Both the position numbers and the translations under genes were made by a program. Shown here one piece after another: positions 46,653-60,647 of a stretch of DNA of 64,000 nucleotides. The notes beneath the pieces are model-generated. The model was not told the DNA's origin and ran no database searches. It worked only from the letters and a program-made list of their open reading frames with translations. Position 1 is the first letter of the stretch, and each line of letters opens with the position of its first letter. Origin of the DNA: Bradyrhizobium iriomotense (GTDB lineage: Bacteria; Pseudomonadota; Alphaproteobacteria; Rhizobiales; Xanthobacteraceae); NCBI RefSeq assembly GCF_018129405.1, contig NZ_JAFCLP010000002.1, forward strand, positions 434,001 to 498,000, given 5' to 3'.

Positions 46653-47903
46653 ATGTCCTCCCTCACCTTTTCGCATACCGTGACCGAGCGCTTCCTGCGC
46701 TACGTCACCATCGACACCCAGTCCGATCCGGAATCCCCCAGCTCGCCCTCGACCGAGAAGCAGAAGGATCTCGGCCGCGTGCTCGCCGCCGAGCTGAAGG
46801 CCATGGGCGTCGCTGACGCCCATCTCGACGATTACGGCTATGTCTACGGCACCATCCCGGCCAACACCGACAAGAAGGTGCCGGTGATCTGCTTCTGCTC
46901 GCACATGGACACCTCGCCCGACGTCACCGGCAAGGACGTCAAGCCGCAGATGGTGACGAACTATCGCGGCGGCGATATCGTGCTGCCGGGCGACACCAGC
47001 CAGGTGATCCGCTTCGCCGAGCATCCGGCGCTGAAGAACCAGATCGGCAACGACATCATCACCACCGACGGCACCACGCTGCTGGGTGCCGACAACAAGG
47101 CCGGCGTCGCCGAGATCATGGATGCCGCGCATTTCTTCATCAACAATCCCGATGTGAAGCACGGCACCATCAAGATCCTGTTCACGACGGACGAGGAGAT
47201 CGGCCGCGGCGTCGACAATGTCGACCTGAAGAAGCTGGGGGCCGACTTCGCCTACACCATGGACGGCGAGAGTGCCGGCTGCGTCGAGGACGAGACCTTC
47301 TCGGCCGACGGCGCCACCATCACCATCAACGGCGTCAGCGCCCATCCCGGCTATGCCAAGGGCAAGATGGAGCACGCGATCAAGATCGCGGCCGCCATCG
47401 TCGAGCGTCTGCCGAAGGAAGGCTGCTCGCCCGAGACCACCTCAGGCAAGCAGGGCTTTCTGCATCCGATCGGCATCGACGGCGCGCTGGAGCAGGCGAC
47501 GCTCTCCTTCATCGTCCGCGACTTCACCGAGGAAGGGCTGAAGGAGAAGGAGGCGCTGCTCGAGGATATCGTCAAGGACGTGATGAAGGACTATCCGCGC
47601 TCGACCTACACTTTCGAGGTCAGGGAGCAGTACCGCAACATGAAGCAGGTGATCGACCGTCACCCGCATGTGCTCGAATACGCGATCGAGGCGATCCGCC
47701 GGGCCGGCCTGCGCCCGATGCGCACCGCCATCCGCGGCGGCACCGACGGCTCGCGCCTGTCCTTCATGGGCCTGCCCTGCCCCAACATCTTCGCCGGCGA
47801 GCACGCCTTCCACTCGCGCCTCGAATGGGTCAGCCGGCAGGACATGGAGAAGGCGGTGCAGACCATCGTCCACCTGGCCATGATCTGGGAGGAGAAGGCG
47901 TAG
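46653..47903 (+). CDS. pepT: Peptidase T (tripeptide aminopeptidase)
   Basis: This 416-residue M20 metallopeptidase releases N-terminal residues from tripeptides. Zinc ligands and catalytic residues are visible: ICFCSHMDTSPDVTGKDVKP (His and the following Asp), LLGADNKAGVAEIMDAAHFF (bridging Asp), ILFTTDEEIGRGVDNVDLKK (catalytic Glu-Glu) and FAGEHAFHSRLEWVSRQDME (C-terminal His). The dimerisation lid lies at about 210-320. Length agrees with PepT. No close operon partner; a hairpin follows the gene. Confidence 0.93.
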   Translation: MSSLTFSHTVTERFLRYVTIDTQSDPESPSSPSTEKQKDLGRVLAAELKAMGVADAHLDDYGYVYGTIPANTDKKVPVICFCSHMDTSPDVTGKDVKPQMVTNYRGGDIVLPGDTSQVIRFAEHPALKNQIGNDIITTDGTTLLGADNKAGVAEIMDAAHFFINNPDVKHGTIKILFTTDEEIGRGVDNVDLKKLGADFAYTMDGESAGCVEDETFSADGATITINGVSAHPGYAKGKMEHAIKIAAAIVERLPKEGCSPETTSGKQGFLHPIGIDGALEQATLSFIVRDFTEEGLKEKEALLEDIVKDVMKDYPRSTYTFEVREQYRNMKQVIDRHPHVLEYAIEAIRRAGLRPMRTAIRGGTDGSRLSFMGLPCPNIFAGEHAFHSRLEWVSRQDMEKAVQTIVHLAMIWEEKA

Positions 47904-47911
47904 GTCTTGAT

Positions 47912-47939
47912 CCGGAACAGCCTGAAGCGGCTGTCCCGG
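47912..47939 (+). terminator. Hairpin after pepT
   Basis: CCGGAACAGCC (47912-47922) and GGCTGTCCCGG (47929-47939) pair at 10 of 11 positions with a 6-base loop, 8 bases after the pepT stop. There is no T-run; it is a possible terminator. Confidence 0.5.
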
Positions 47940-48104
47940 TCCCGTCCGGAAAGATAGTTCCGGTCGTTCATGCGACTCCGGCGCGAGAAAAATGGTCCAT
48001 TTGTCATTGATCAACACGCGCGGGTTGCCGGGCCGTTAAGCTTGGCAAAGAAGTGAATGACGGGGACCTTCCTCGTCCGAGCCACCCGTGGGAATATCGC
48101 CCCG

Positions 48105-48467
48105 ATGACGACGGCGCGCCTCCTCCGCTTGCTCTTTGCATCGCTGATCTCGATCGGATTAGCGGTGGCGCCCTTGGTCGCCCCGGCGGCCGCGTCAGGC
48201 CCCGCCTCCTCCGATACGCGCATGATGCAGATGGCGGACATGGCGGCCGATATGCCCTGCTGTCCGGAAGAGGAGCAGAAGCAGAGCGGCTGCCAGGACT
48301 GTCCCCTCCTCGCGATGTGCGTGCTGAAGGTGTTGCAGGCGGGACCAGCGGTCGCGACCGCAATCCGCTATGCGCGTCCCCTCGCTCTGCTTCGGCCGCT
48401 CGATGATGCCATCGTCGACGGCCTCGTCCGCCCGCCTCCGGACCACCCACCTCGATCGATCGTCTGA
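48105..48467 (+). CDS. Cys/Met-rich exported protein, first gene of the metal-resistance island
   Basis: This 120-residue protein starts with a signal peptide (LLRLLFASLISIGLAVAPLV, cleavage near PAAAS). A Met/Cys-rich segment follows (TRMMQMADMAADMPCCPEEE then QKQSGCQDCPLLAMCVLK), with five Cys in a CC-x7-8-C-x2-C-x5-C type spacing. This is a likely soft-metal (Cu/Ag) binding region. ATG at 48105 gives the signal peptide; an ATG at 48057 would add 16 residues. It resembles small proteins near Cu efflux genes but no named family is certain. Confidence 0.6.
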   Translation: MTTARLLRLLFASLISIGLAVAPLVAPAAASGPASSDTRMMQMADMAADMPCCPEEEQKQSGCQDCPLLAMCVLKVLQAGPAVATAIRYARPLALLRPLDDAIVDGLVRPPPDHPPRSIV

Positions 48468-48587
48468 CAGGCGCCCAGGCGCCTGGTGAACATGCGCGCC
48501 GCAACCGGCGCGCATCGCTGCCTGCCGTCTCGCAAAACATCACGTCGTTGCGTGCGGCTCCATCAGACCCATCGAGGCATTGAAATC

Positions 48588-48986
48588 ATGACAACGACCA
48601 ACCTCGCGCGTGCCGCCATGGCCGCGCTGATCGCCACCACGTTCGCGACTGCCGCGCGCGCCGAGATCAAGAACTACGAATTCCAGCTGGTGCAGCCGAC
48701 CGTCAAGGCCGGCGCCGATCGCGTCGTGACGGTGCGGCTGGTCGACAAGACCACCGGCAAGGCGGTGCCCGATGCCGTGGTGTTCGCCAACCGGCTCGAC
48801 ATGGCGCCCGACGGCATGCAGGAGATGGCCACCAAGGTCACGCCGATGCCGGGCAGCGAGCCCGGCACCTACCGTTTCAAGGCCACCTTCGGCATGGCCG
48901 GACGCTGGCAGCTTTCGCTCGGCGCCAAGGTGCAGGGCGAAAGCGGCACGGTCGACAACAAGCTCGTCGTCACGGCCGAGCAATGA
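48588..48986 (+). CDS. FixH/YtkA-like periplasmic protein
   Basis: The 132-residue product has a signal peptide (ARAAMAALIATTFATAARAE). One beta-sandwich domain follows: LVQPTVKAGADRVVTVRLVD, KAVPDAVVFANRLDMAPDGM and GTYRFKATFGMAGRWQLSLG, the pattern of the YtkA/FixH-like family, often encoded with heavy-metal RND pumps. The Met residues (DMAPDGMQEMATKVTPM) may bind copper. GAGG precedes ATG 48588. It overlaps the CusB-like gene by 4 bases. Confidence 0.75.
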   Translation: MTTTNLARAAMAALIATTFATAARAEIKNYEFQLVQPTVKAGADRVVTVRLVDKTTGKAVPDAVVFANRLDMAPDGMQEMATKVTPMPGSEPGTYRFKATFGMAGRWQLSLGAKVQGESGTVDNKLVVTAEQ

Positions 48987-50458
48987 GCAGGAGCCGCCTC
49001 ATCGGCACTGCCGCTGCGCTTGTCGCAGCGGCAGGCGTCGCGCTGTTCGCCGGCAGCCGGTTGCCGCCGAACGGCGATCCAGTCCTGTCCGCCGCCAATG
49101 CGGCGGATGCGCCGGCCCCGCTCTATTACCAGGACCCGGACGGCAAGCCGCTCTATTCGCCGACGCCGAAGAAGACCGACGACGGCCGCGACTATGTCGC
49201 CGTGCCGGCGCCGTCCGATGCCTCCGAGCAGCCGGCGACGATGAGCGCGGCCGAGCACGGGGGGGCGCACAAGGGCGATCGCAAGATCAAATATTACCGC
49301 AACCCGATGGGCCTGCCCGACACCTCGCCGGTGCCGAAGAAGGATTCGATGGGGATGGACTACATCCCCGTCTATGACGGCGACGACAGCGACGACGGCT
49401 CGGTAAAACTGTCGCCCGGCAAGATCCAGCGCAGCGGGGTCAAATCGGAGCCGGCCGAGCTGCGCCGGCTGCGGACACTGGTGCGCGCGCCCGGCACGAT
49501 CCAGCTCGACGAGCGCCGGGTCTCGGTGATCGCCATGCGGGCCGAGAGCTACGTGCAGAAGGTTGCCGACGTCACCACCGCAAGCCGCGTGACCAAGGGC
49601 CAGCCGCTGATGGAGATCTACAGCCCCGCGGTGTCGTCCGCGGCGGCCGAATATCTCGCGACCATCACCTCGAAGACCACCGCGGGCATCGAGCCCTACG
49701 GCCGCGGCTCGCGGCAGCGGCTGGTCAACCTCGACGTCCCCGAACCCGTCATCGCCGAGATGGAGAAGAGCCATTCGGTCCCGATCACCATCCAGTGGTC
49801 GTCGCCGCGTGACGGAATCGTGCTCCAGCGGAGCGCCATCGACGGCATGCGCGCCCAGCCGGGCGACATCCTGTTCCGTATCGCCGACATCTCGCTGGTG
49901 TGGGCCACCGTCGACGTCGCCGAGCGCGACCTCGGCGGCATTGCGGTCGACCAGCCCGTGACGGTGCGCGCGCGCAGCTATCCCGGCCGGGATTTTAAGG
50001 GCCGCATCAGCGTCATCTACCCGCAGCTGAACAAGGAGACGCGCACGGCGCGGCTGCGGATCGAACTCGCCAACGCCGATCTTGCGCTGCTTCCCGACAT
50101 GTATGTCGATGCCGAGATCGATACCGGCAATCCGACGCCGGTGCTCAGCGTCGCCGAAAGCGCGGTGCTCGACACCGGCAGCCGCCAGGCCGTCCTGGTC
50201 GACAAGGGACAGGGCCGCTTCGAACCACGTGAGGTCAAGCTCGGACGGCGCGGCGACGGCTATGTCGAAATCCGCGACGGCCTCGCCGAGGGCGATGCCA
50301 TCGTCACCTCCGCCAACTTCCTGATCGACGCCGAGAGCAACCTCAAGGCGGCCCTCAAGGGGCTCGCCGAAGGCGGCAACGCCCAAGGTACGAACCAAGG
50401 CACCAACACCCAAGGCGCTGACGCGCACGCCGGCCACGCCATGGGAGGCAAGCCATGA
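48983..50458 (+). CDS. RND efflux periplasmic adaptor (CusB-like) with two heavy-metal-binding repeats
   Basis: The 491-residue adaptor begins with a membrane or lipoprotein-like anchor. Two heavy-metal-binding repeats follow at about residues 46-73 (YYQDPDGKPLYSPTPKK) and 101-130 (YYRNPMGLPDTSPVPKKDSM). The membrane-fusion domains come next: VRAPGTIQLDERRVSVIAMR, SPRDGIVLQRSAIDGMRAQP, ISLVWATVDVAERDLGGIAV and VSVIYPQLNKETRTARLRIE-type barrels. A His/Met-rich end is present (DAHAGHAMGG). It links the CusA-like pump to an outer-membrane channel and may hand metal over. It overlaps the upstream gene and the pump gene by 4 bases each. Confidence 0.92.
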   Translation: MSRSRLIGTAAALVAAAGVALFAGSRLPPNGDPVLSAANAADAPAPLYYQDPDGKPLYSPTPKKTDDGRDYVAVPAPSDASEQPATMSAAEHGGAHKGDRKIKYYRNPMGLPDTSPVPKKDSMGMDYIPVYDGDDSDDGSVKLSPGKIQRSGVKSEPAELRRLRTLVRAPGTIQLDERRVSVIAMRAESYVQKVADVTTASRVTKGQPLMEIYSPAVSSAAAEYLATITSKTTAGIEPYGRGSRQRLVNLDVPEPVIAEMEKSHSVPITIQWSSPRDGIVLQRSAIDGMRAQPGDILFRIADISLVWATVDVAERDLGGIAVDQPVTVRARSYPGRDFKGRISVIYPQLNKETRTARLRIELANADLALLPDMYVDAEIDTGNPTPVLSVAESAVLDTGSRQAVLVDKGQGRFEPREVKLGRRGDGYVEIRDGLAEGDAIVTSANFLIDAESNLKAALKGLAEGGNAQGTNQGTNTQGADAHAGHAMGGKP

Positions 50459-53400
50459 TCGCGCGCATCATCGCCTGGTCGGCCCGCAACCTGCTGCTGG
50501 TGCTGTTCGGCACCGGCTTCGCCGCCGCCGCCGGCCTCTATGCCCTACTGCATCTGCCGCTGGACGCCATCCCTGACCTCTCCGACACCCAGGTCATCGT
50601 CTACACCGAATATCAGGGACAGGCGCCCCAGGTGATCGAGGACCAGGTCACCTATCCACTCACTACGGCGATGCTGACGGTGCCGAAGTCGAAAGTGGTG
50701 CGCGGCTTCTCCTTCTTCGGCGTCTCCTTCGTCTACGTCATCTTCGAAGACGGCACCGACATCTACTGGGCCCGCTCGCGCGTGCTCGAATTCCTCAACG
50801 GTGCCGCCTCCCGGCTGCCCGCCGGCGTCACGCCGACGATCGGCCCCGACGCCACCGGCGTCGGCTGGGTCTACCAATATGCCGTGATGTCCAAGGAGCT
50901 GAACCTCGCGGAAACCCGGACGATCCAGGACTGGAATCTGAAGTTCGCGCTCGCCAGGGCGGAAGGCGTCGCGGAGATCGCGAGCATCGGCGGCTTCGTC
51001 CGGCAGTACAACGTCATCCTCGATCCGCAGCGCATGCGTGACCTCGGCATCACCATGCAGAAGATGCGCGAGGCCATCCGCGCCAGCAATGCCGACGTCG
51101 GGGGACGTACCGTAGAGCTGTCCGAGTTCGAATATGTCATCCGCGGCAAGGGCTATCTGAAAAGCGTCGACGATCTCGGCAACATCGTGCTGAAGACCGA
51201 CAATGGAACGCCGGTCAAGCTGCGCGACGTCGCCCGCGTCGAGCTCGGGCCGGACGAGCGGCGCGGCATCGCCGAGCTCAACGGCGAAGGCGAGGTGGCG
51301 AGCGGCATCGTGCTGCAGCGCTTCGGCATGAACGCACTCGACGTGATCGAGAACGTCAAGAAGCGGTTCAAGGAGATCGCGACCAGCCTGCCGAAATCGG
51401 TCGAGATCGTCCCGGTCTACGACCGCTCCAATCTCATCAAGGCCGCGATCGACACGCTACGGCACACGCTGCTCGAGGAGAGCATCGTGGTGGCGCTGGT
51501 CTGCATCGTGTTCCTGCTGCATGTCCGCAGCGCGCTGGTCGCCATCCTGATGCTCCCCGTCGGCGTTCTCATGGCCTTCGGTGCCATGAAGCTGCTCGGG
51601 ATCGGCTCCAACATCATGAGCCTCGGCGGCATCGCGATCGCGATCGGCGCCATGATCGACGCCGCCATCGTCATGATCGAGAACGCGCACAAGCATCTCG
51701 AGCGCGCAGAGCCCGGCCAATCCAGGGTCGCGATCCTGATCGAGGCCGCCGCCGAGGTCGGACCGGCGCTGTTCTTCAGCCTCCTGATCATCACCGTCTC
51801 GTTCATGCCGATCTTCACGCTGGAATCGCAGGAGGGCCGGCTGTTCAGCCCGCTCGCCTTCACCAAGACCTTCGCGATGGCGGCGGCAGCCTTGCTGTCG
51901 GTGACGCTGGTGCCGGCGCTGATGGTGATCTTCGTCCGCGGCAAAATCATCCCGGAGCACAGGAACCCGATCAACCGCTTCCTGATCTGGATCTACCGGC
52001 CGGTGATCTCAGGCGTGCTGCGCGCCAGGATCCCGGTGATCCTGCTCGCACTCGGCGTGCTCGCCGCCTCGATCTGGCCGGCCGGCCGGCTCGGCTCCGA
52101 GTTCATGCCGAACCTCAACGAAGGCACCCTGCTCTACATGCCGACGACTTTGCCCGGCATTTCCGTGACCAAGGCCGCCGAGCTGATGCAGACCCAGAAC
52201 CGGATCATCCGCTCGTTTCCGGAAGTCGCCTCGGTCTACGGCAAGGCCGGCCGCGCCGCCACCGCGACCGATCCGGCGCCGTCGGAGATGTTCGAGACCA
52301 TCGTCGACCTCAAGCCGAAGGAGCAATGGCGCGCCGGCGTGACCATCGACAGCCTGATCGCCGAGATGGACAAGGCGCTGCAGTTTCCCGGCGTCTCCAA
52401 CGCCTGGACCATGCCGATCAAGGCCCGCATCGACATGCTCTCGACCGGCATCCGCACGCCCGTGGGCGTCAAGGTCATCGGCACCGATCTCGTCGGGATC
52501 GACAAGCTCGCCCGGCAGATCGAGCAGGTGCTCAAGGCCGTGCCTGGCACGTCCTCGGCCTATGCCGAGCGGAGCCTCGGCGGCTACTATCTCGAGATCA
52601 CGCCGGACCGCGAGGCGCTGTCGCGCTACGGCATCATGGTGCAGGACGTGCAGGACACGATCGCCACCGCGCTCGGCGGCCAGGCCGTGACGACGACGGT
52701 CGAGGGCCGGCAGCGCTTCACCGTCAACATGCGCTACCCGCGCGACCTGCGCGACAATCCGAAGGCGATCGCCAGCGACATCCTGGTGCCGATGCCGGGC
52801 GGCGGCGCCGTCCCGCTCGGCGAGGTCGCCAGCATCACGCCGGCGCGCGGGCCGACCTCGATCCGGACCGAGAACGGGCAGCTCGCCACCTACATCTATG
52901 TCGACATCCGCGACCGCGACCTCGGCGGCTATGTCGCCGATGCGCGGGCCGCGGTGCAGGCGAGCATCCCGTTCCCGCCCGGCTACTACGTGGTCTGGAG
53001 CGGACAATACGAATATCTGGAACGTGCCACCGCGCGGCTGAAGATCGTGGTGCCGGTGACGCTGCTGATCATCTTCCTGCTGCTCTACCTCAACTTCCGC
53101 TCGATCACCGAGACCATGATCGTGATGCTGTCCCTGCCCTTCGCGCTCGTCGGTGGCTTGTGGCTGATGTGGTGGCTCGGCTTCAACCTCTCGGTCGCGG
53201 TCGCCGTCGGCTTCATCGCGCTCGCGGGCGTGGCGGCCGAAACCGGCGTGGTGATGCTGATCTATCTCAACCACGCCCTTGCCGAAACCGAAGCGCGCTG
53301 CGCAGCTGCTGGCCGCGCCCTGACCCGCGAAGATCTCGACAAGGCCATCATGGAAGGCGCCGTCGAGCGCGTCCGCCCGAAGATGATGACGGTGGTTGCG

Positions 53401-53613
53401 ATCATGGCCGGCCTGCTGCCGATCATGTGGAGCAGCGGAACGGGATCGGAGATCATGCAGCGCATCGCCGTGCCCATGATCGGCGGCATGATCTCGTCGA
53501 CGCTGCTGACGCTGATCGTGATCCCCGCGATTTTCGGGCTGGTGAAGGGATTTGGGCTGCGTTCGGGCGACGAGGTTGTCGCATCTGACCAAGTTCGGGA
53601 GGCCGCCGAATGA
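50455..53613 (+). CDS. Heavy-metal RND efflux pump, CusA-like (HME4, Cu/Ag type)
   Basis: The 1052-residue pump has 12 transmembrane helices and two large periplasmic loops. Helix 4 carries GGIAIAIGAMIDAAIVMIEN (from about residue 391), the signature of the HME4 group for Cu(I) and Ag(I). RIDMLSTGIRTPVGVKV contains a Met matching one of the CusA metal-site methionines by alignment from memory. It uses the proton gradient to extrude metal through the CusB-like adaptor. Its own operon has no outer-membrane channel; the nearest is encoded at 54178-55452. Confidence 0.93.
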   Translation: MIARIIAWSARNLLLVLFGTGFAAAAGLYALLHLPLDAIPDLSDTQVIVYTEYQGQAPQVIEDQVTYPLTTAMLTVPKSKVVRGFSFFGVSFVYVIFEDGTDIYWARSRVLEFLNGAASRLPAGVTPTIGPDATGVGWVYQYAVMSKELNLAETRTIQDWNLKFALARAEGVAEIASIGGFVRQYNVILDPQRMRDLGITMQKMREAIRASNADVGGRTVELSEFEYVIRGKGYLKSVDDLGNIVLKTDNGTPVKLRDVARVELGPDERRGIAELNGEGEVASGIVLQRFGMNALDVIENVKKRFKEIATSLPKSVEIVPVYDRSNLIKAAIDTLRHTLLEESIVVALVCIVFLLHVRSALVAILMLPVGVLMAFGAMKLLGIGSNIMSLGGIAIAIGAMIDAAIVMIENAHKHLERAEPGQSRVAILIEAAAEVGPALFFSLLIITVSFMPIFTLESQEGRLFSPLAFTKTFAMAAAALLSVTLVPALMVIFVRGKIIPEHRNPINRFLIWIYRPVISGVLRARIPVILLALGVLAASIWPAGRLGSEFMPNLNEGTLLYMPTTLPGISVTKAAELMQTQNRIIRSFPEVASVYGKAGRAATATDPAPSEMFETIVDLKPKEQWRAGVTIDSLIAEMDKALQFPGVSNAWTMPIKARIDMLSTGIRTPVGVKVIGTDLVGIDKLARQIEQVLKAVPGTSSAYAERSLGGYYLEITPDREALSRYGIMVQDVQDTIATALGGQAVTTTVEGRQRFTVNMRYPRDLRDNPKAIASDILVPMPGGGAVPLGEVASITPARGPTSIRTENGQLATYIYVDIRDRDLGGYVADARAAVQASIPFPPGYYVVWSGQYEYLERATARLKIVVPVTLLIIFLLLYLNFRSITETMIVMLSLPFALVGGLWLMWWLGFNLSVAVAVGFIALAGVAAETGVVMLIYLNHALAETEARCAAAGRALTREDLDKAIMEGAVERVRPKMMTVVAIMAGLLPIMWSSGTGSEIMQRIAVPMIGGMISSTLLTLIVIPAIFGLVKGFGLRSGDEVVASDQVREAAE

Positions 53614-53756
53614 GCTCGCACATGTTGCGAGCCGGTCGCGGTCGCACGAGACGGGTGCGCCTGCGACGTTGAGTTCCCCACACGTAACACTATTGCGGGT
53701 CGACACTGTTCACGCTGCCATGCTAGGCCAGCCGGACTGACAGCGAGAGTGAATTC

Positions 53757-54122
53757 GTGGTGTTGAACCGCCGGCCCTTCAGACTGAGCGACGCGCGCAA
53801 TTGGCGCGGGCTCGTGGCTGTGGTCGTCGCGGTCATGTATCTACTCTCGGGCGCGCTCCATGGCGCCCACGACATCGATGTGACGAGCCCGTCCGGCGGC
53901 TCGGAGATCGCCTCGATCCTCGACGACGGCCCGGCCGGCCATGGCGACCACAAGGCGCTTGCCGGTCATCACTGCCACGGCTGCTTCTCGGTCGCCGTCC
54001 TGCAGCCGGTGCTCTCGGACGCCGCGACCGATGTGATGGCCCCGCCGGTCCAGCAGCGGCAGAAGGCGCTTGCCGGCATCGCGCCCGACACGGACTCCCC
54101 GCCTCCAAAACACCTGACCTGA
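53757..54122 (+). CDS. Small membrane protein with a His/Cys motif, between the two pump operons
   Basis: This 121-residue protein has one N-terminal membrane segment (GLVAVVVAVMYLLSGALHGA). A polar part follows with the cluster GHGDHKALAGHHCHGCF, a likely metal-binding site (HHCHGC), and a Pro-rich tail. The start is GTG at 53757 with a GCGAGAG site. Its place between the CusA-like pump and the channel gene suggests a metal-sensing or chaperone role, which is inference. Family not recognised. Confidence 0.6.
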   Translation: MVLNRRPFRLSDARNWRGLVAVVVAVMYLLSGALHGAHDIDVTSPSGGSEIASILDDGPAGHGDHKALAGHHCHGCFSVAVLQPVLSDAATDVMAPPVQQRQKALAGIAPDTDSPPPKHLT

Positions 54123-54177
54123 ACGGATCAGCCGGGCGTTGCGCGCGCCCATCGGTTCTCCTTCACGGGTCCTTTTC

Positions 54178-55448
54178 ATGCCTTGCAGACGAACGGCTGC
54201 GCGCATCGCGTGCGCGCTGGCTATTCTCATCAGCCCATCGCTGGTGCCGACCTCGCACGCCCAGACCCTGACCATGCGTGCGGCACTCTCGCGCGCGCTG
54301 GCGGCGAGCCCGCGCCTGACGGCGGCGGAGCGCGACGTCGGCATCGCCACGGGTCAGCGCATCCAGGCCGGCGCGCTGTTCAATCCGGAACTGTCGTACG
54401 AGCAGGACAATTCGTTCGGCTCCGGAATCTATCGCGGCACCAAATCGGCCGAGACGACGCTCCAGATCAGCCAGGCCTTCGAGCTGTTCGGCAAGCGCGA
54501 GGCGCGCATTGCCGCAGGCGCCGCCGGCATCGAGGTCGCCGCGATCCAGCGCAAGGCGGTCAGGCTGGAGGTGCTGTCGGAGACCGCGATCGCCTTCCTC
54601 AGCGTGCTCGGTGCGCAGCGGCGCATCCAGATCCTCGACGAGCAGATTGCCGCGATCGACCAGTTGACGCCGCTGCTGCGCCGCCGCGTCGAGGCCGGCG
54701 CCTCCTCGCCGGCCGAGACCGGCCGCGCCGAGGTCGCCTCCGCGCTGGTGAAGGCCGACCGCGAGCGCCTCAAGGCGACGCTGGCGAGCGCCAGGCGCGA
54801 GCTTGCGGTGCTGATGGGCGATCCCGGGGCGAAATTCGGCGAGGTCTCCGGCCGGCTCGACACCACGGGACGCCCGCCGACATTCCAGTCGGTGGTCGCG
54901 GCCATCGACGCCAATCCGCAACTGGTGCGCTGGACCGCCGTCTTTGCCCAGCGCAATGCCGAGCTGCTGATCGCGCGGCTCAAACCCTATCCGGACGTGC
55001 GGATCGCCGCCGGCTGGCGTCATTTCAACGAGAGCAATGACGATGCGGTGCGCCTCACCGTCTCGGTGCCGATCCCCGTGTTCGACCAGAACCAGGGCAA
55101 CATCCTCTCGGCGCAGGAGAGCCTCGCCAAGACCAAAGCCGAGCGCGAAGCCAACCGCAACACGCTGATCGTGATCGCCGGCCGCGCCTATGACTCGCTG
55201 CAGGGCTCGCTGCGCGAGCTCTCCGTGCTGCGCGAGACCGCGATCCCCAAGGCCGTCGAAGCGTCCGAGGCGATCTCGCAAGGCTACGGTCAGGGCCGCT
55301 TCACCCTGCTCGAAGTGCTCGACGCTCAGGCCAGCGTCACCCAGGCCCGGCTGCGCGAGCAGGAGGCGCTGCAGAATTTCCATGCCGGCGTTGCCACCAT
55401 CGAAGGCCTCGTCGGCAATCCCTTTGCGCTGGCCCGGGAGAGCGCACG

Positions 55449-55452
<4 letters not shown>
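54178..55452 (+). CDS. TolC-family outer-membrane channel (CzcC/CusC-like)
   Basis: The 424-residue protein has a signal peptide (IACALAILISPSLVPTSHAQ) and the two OEP coiled-coil repeats. Examples are MRAALSRALAASPRLTAAER, FNPELSYEQDNSFGSGIYRG, EVLSETAIAFLSVLGAQRRI in the first half and VSVPIPVFDQNQGNILSAQE, SQGYGQGRFTLLEVLDAQAS in the second. It trimerises into the outer-membrane exit duct. It is the only such channel in the island, so it probably serves both RND pumps. It overlaps the CzcB-like gene by 4 bases. Confidence 0.9.
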
Positions 55453-59631
<4,179 letters not shown>

Positions 59632-59633
59632 AT

Positions 59634-60617
59634 TTGGGCAGCCACGACCATCACGGCCATGACCATGCCGGCCATTCGCATGCTCATGGCCATGGGCACG
59701 ACCACGGTCACGATCATGGTCTTGGCCACGCGCATGTCCATCCGCCTGCCAATTTCGGCCCGGCCTTCGCGATCGGCATTACCCTCAACACCGCGCTGGT
59801 CGTGGCCGAGGCGGTCTATGGCTATATCGGCAACTCCACCGCCCTGCTCGCGGATGCCGGCCATAATCTTTCCGACGTGCTCGGCCTCGTCGTCGCCTGG
59901 GGCGCATCGATCGCGGCGCGGCGCGCGCCGAGCGGCCGCTTCACCTACGGCCTGCGTGCCTCCACCATCCTGGCGGCGCTGGCCAACGCCGTCTTGCTGC
60001 TGGTCGCGACCGGCGCGATCGGCTGGGAAGCGATCCTGCGCCTGCGCGAGCCGGAGCCGATCGCGGGCGTCACCGTGATGGTGGTCGCCGGCATCGGCAT
60101 CCTCATCAACGGTTTCACCGCCATGCTGTTCGCGCGCGGACGCAAGGACGACATCAACATCGAAGGCGCGTATTTGCACATGGCGGCGGATGCCGCCGTC
60201 TCGCTCGGCGTCGTCGTCTCGGCCGCGCTGATCGTCTGGACCGGCTGGCTCTGGCTCGATCCCGTCACCAGCCTCGTCATCTGCGCCACCATCCTCTGGA
60301 GTACGACCAGCCTCTTGCGCGGCTCCATCGACATGTCGATGGCGGCCGCCCCCAAGGGCACCGACCTCGCCGCGATCAGGGCGCTCCTGCTGGCGCGCCC
60401 CGGCGTGTCCGCGATCCACGATCTCCACGTCTGGCCGATTTCGACCACCGAGACGGCGCTGACCTGCCATCTCGTCATGCCCGACGGGGCCGGCGACGCA
60501 TTCCTGATGGAGACCGCGCGGATGCTCAAAGCATCCTTCCGCATCGGCCACACCACGCTCCAGGTCGAGACGCATCCGGACAACGGCTGCGCGCTGGTGC
60601 CGGATGATGTGGTGTGA
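59634..60617 (+). CDS. Cation diffusion facilitator exporter with His-rich N-terminus (CzcD/ZitB-like)
   Basis: The 327-residue protein has a His-rich N-terminus (more than 15 His in residues 2-36) and six transmembrane helices. The CDF metal-site motifs are present: LLADAGHNLSDVLGLVVAWG (H-x3-D) and LHMAADAAVSLGVVVSAALI (H-x3-D). The C-terminal domain (GVSAIHDLHVWPISTTETAL) is typical. It exports divalent cations from cytosol to periplasm, where the CzcA-like pump can take over. The start is TTG at 59634 with GGGGAG upstream; no ATG is available before the His-rich part. It lies 2 bases after the CzcA-like gene. Confidence 0.92.
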   Translation: MGSHDHHGHDHAGHSHAHGHGHDHGHDHGLGHAHVHPPANFGPAFAIGITLNTALVVAEAVYGYIGNSTALLADAGHNLSDVLGLVVAWGASIAARRAPSGRFTYGLRASTILAALANAVLLLVATGAIGWEAILRLREPEPIAGVTVMVVAGIGILINGFTAMLFARGRKDDINIEGAYLHMAADAAVSLGVVVSAALIVWTGWLWLDPVTSLVICATILWSTTSLLRGSIDMSMAAAPKGTDLAAIRALLLARPGVSAIHDLHVWPISTTETALTCHLVMPDGAGDAFLMETARMLKASFRIGHTTLQVETHPDNGCALVPDDVV

Positions 60618-60647
60618 GGTGTCGTTTGCACCGCAGCCTCAATCTCC

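Noticed and set aside
52009-53706. Long minus-strand frame opposite the CusA-like gene
   Set aside because: Arg/Asp/His-rich antisense frame without homology; the plus-strand gene is certain.
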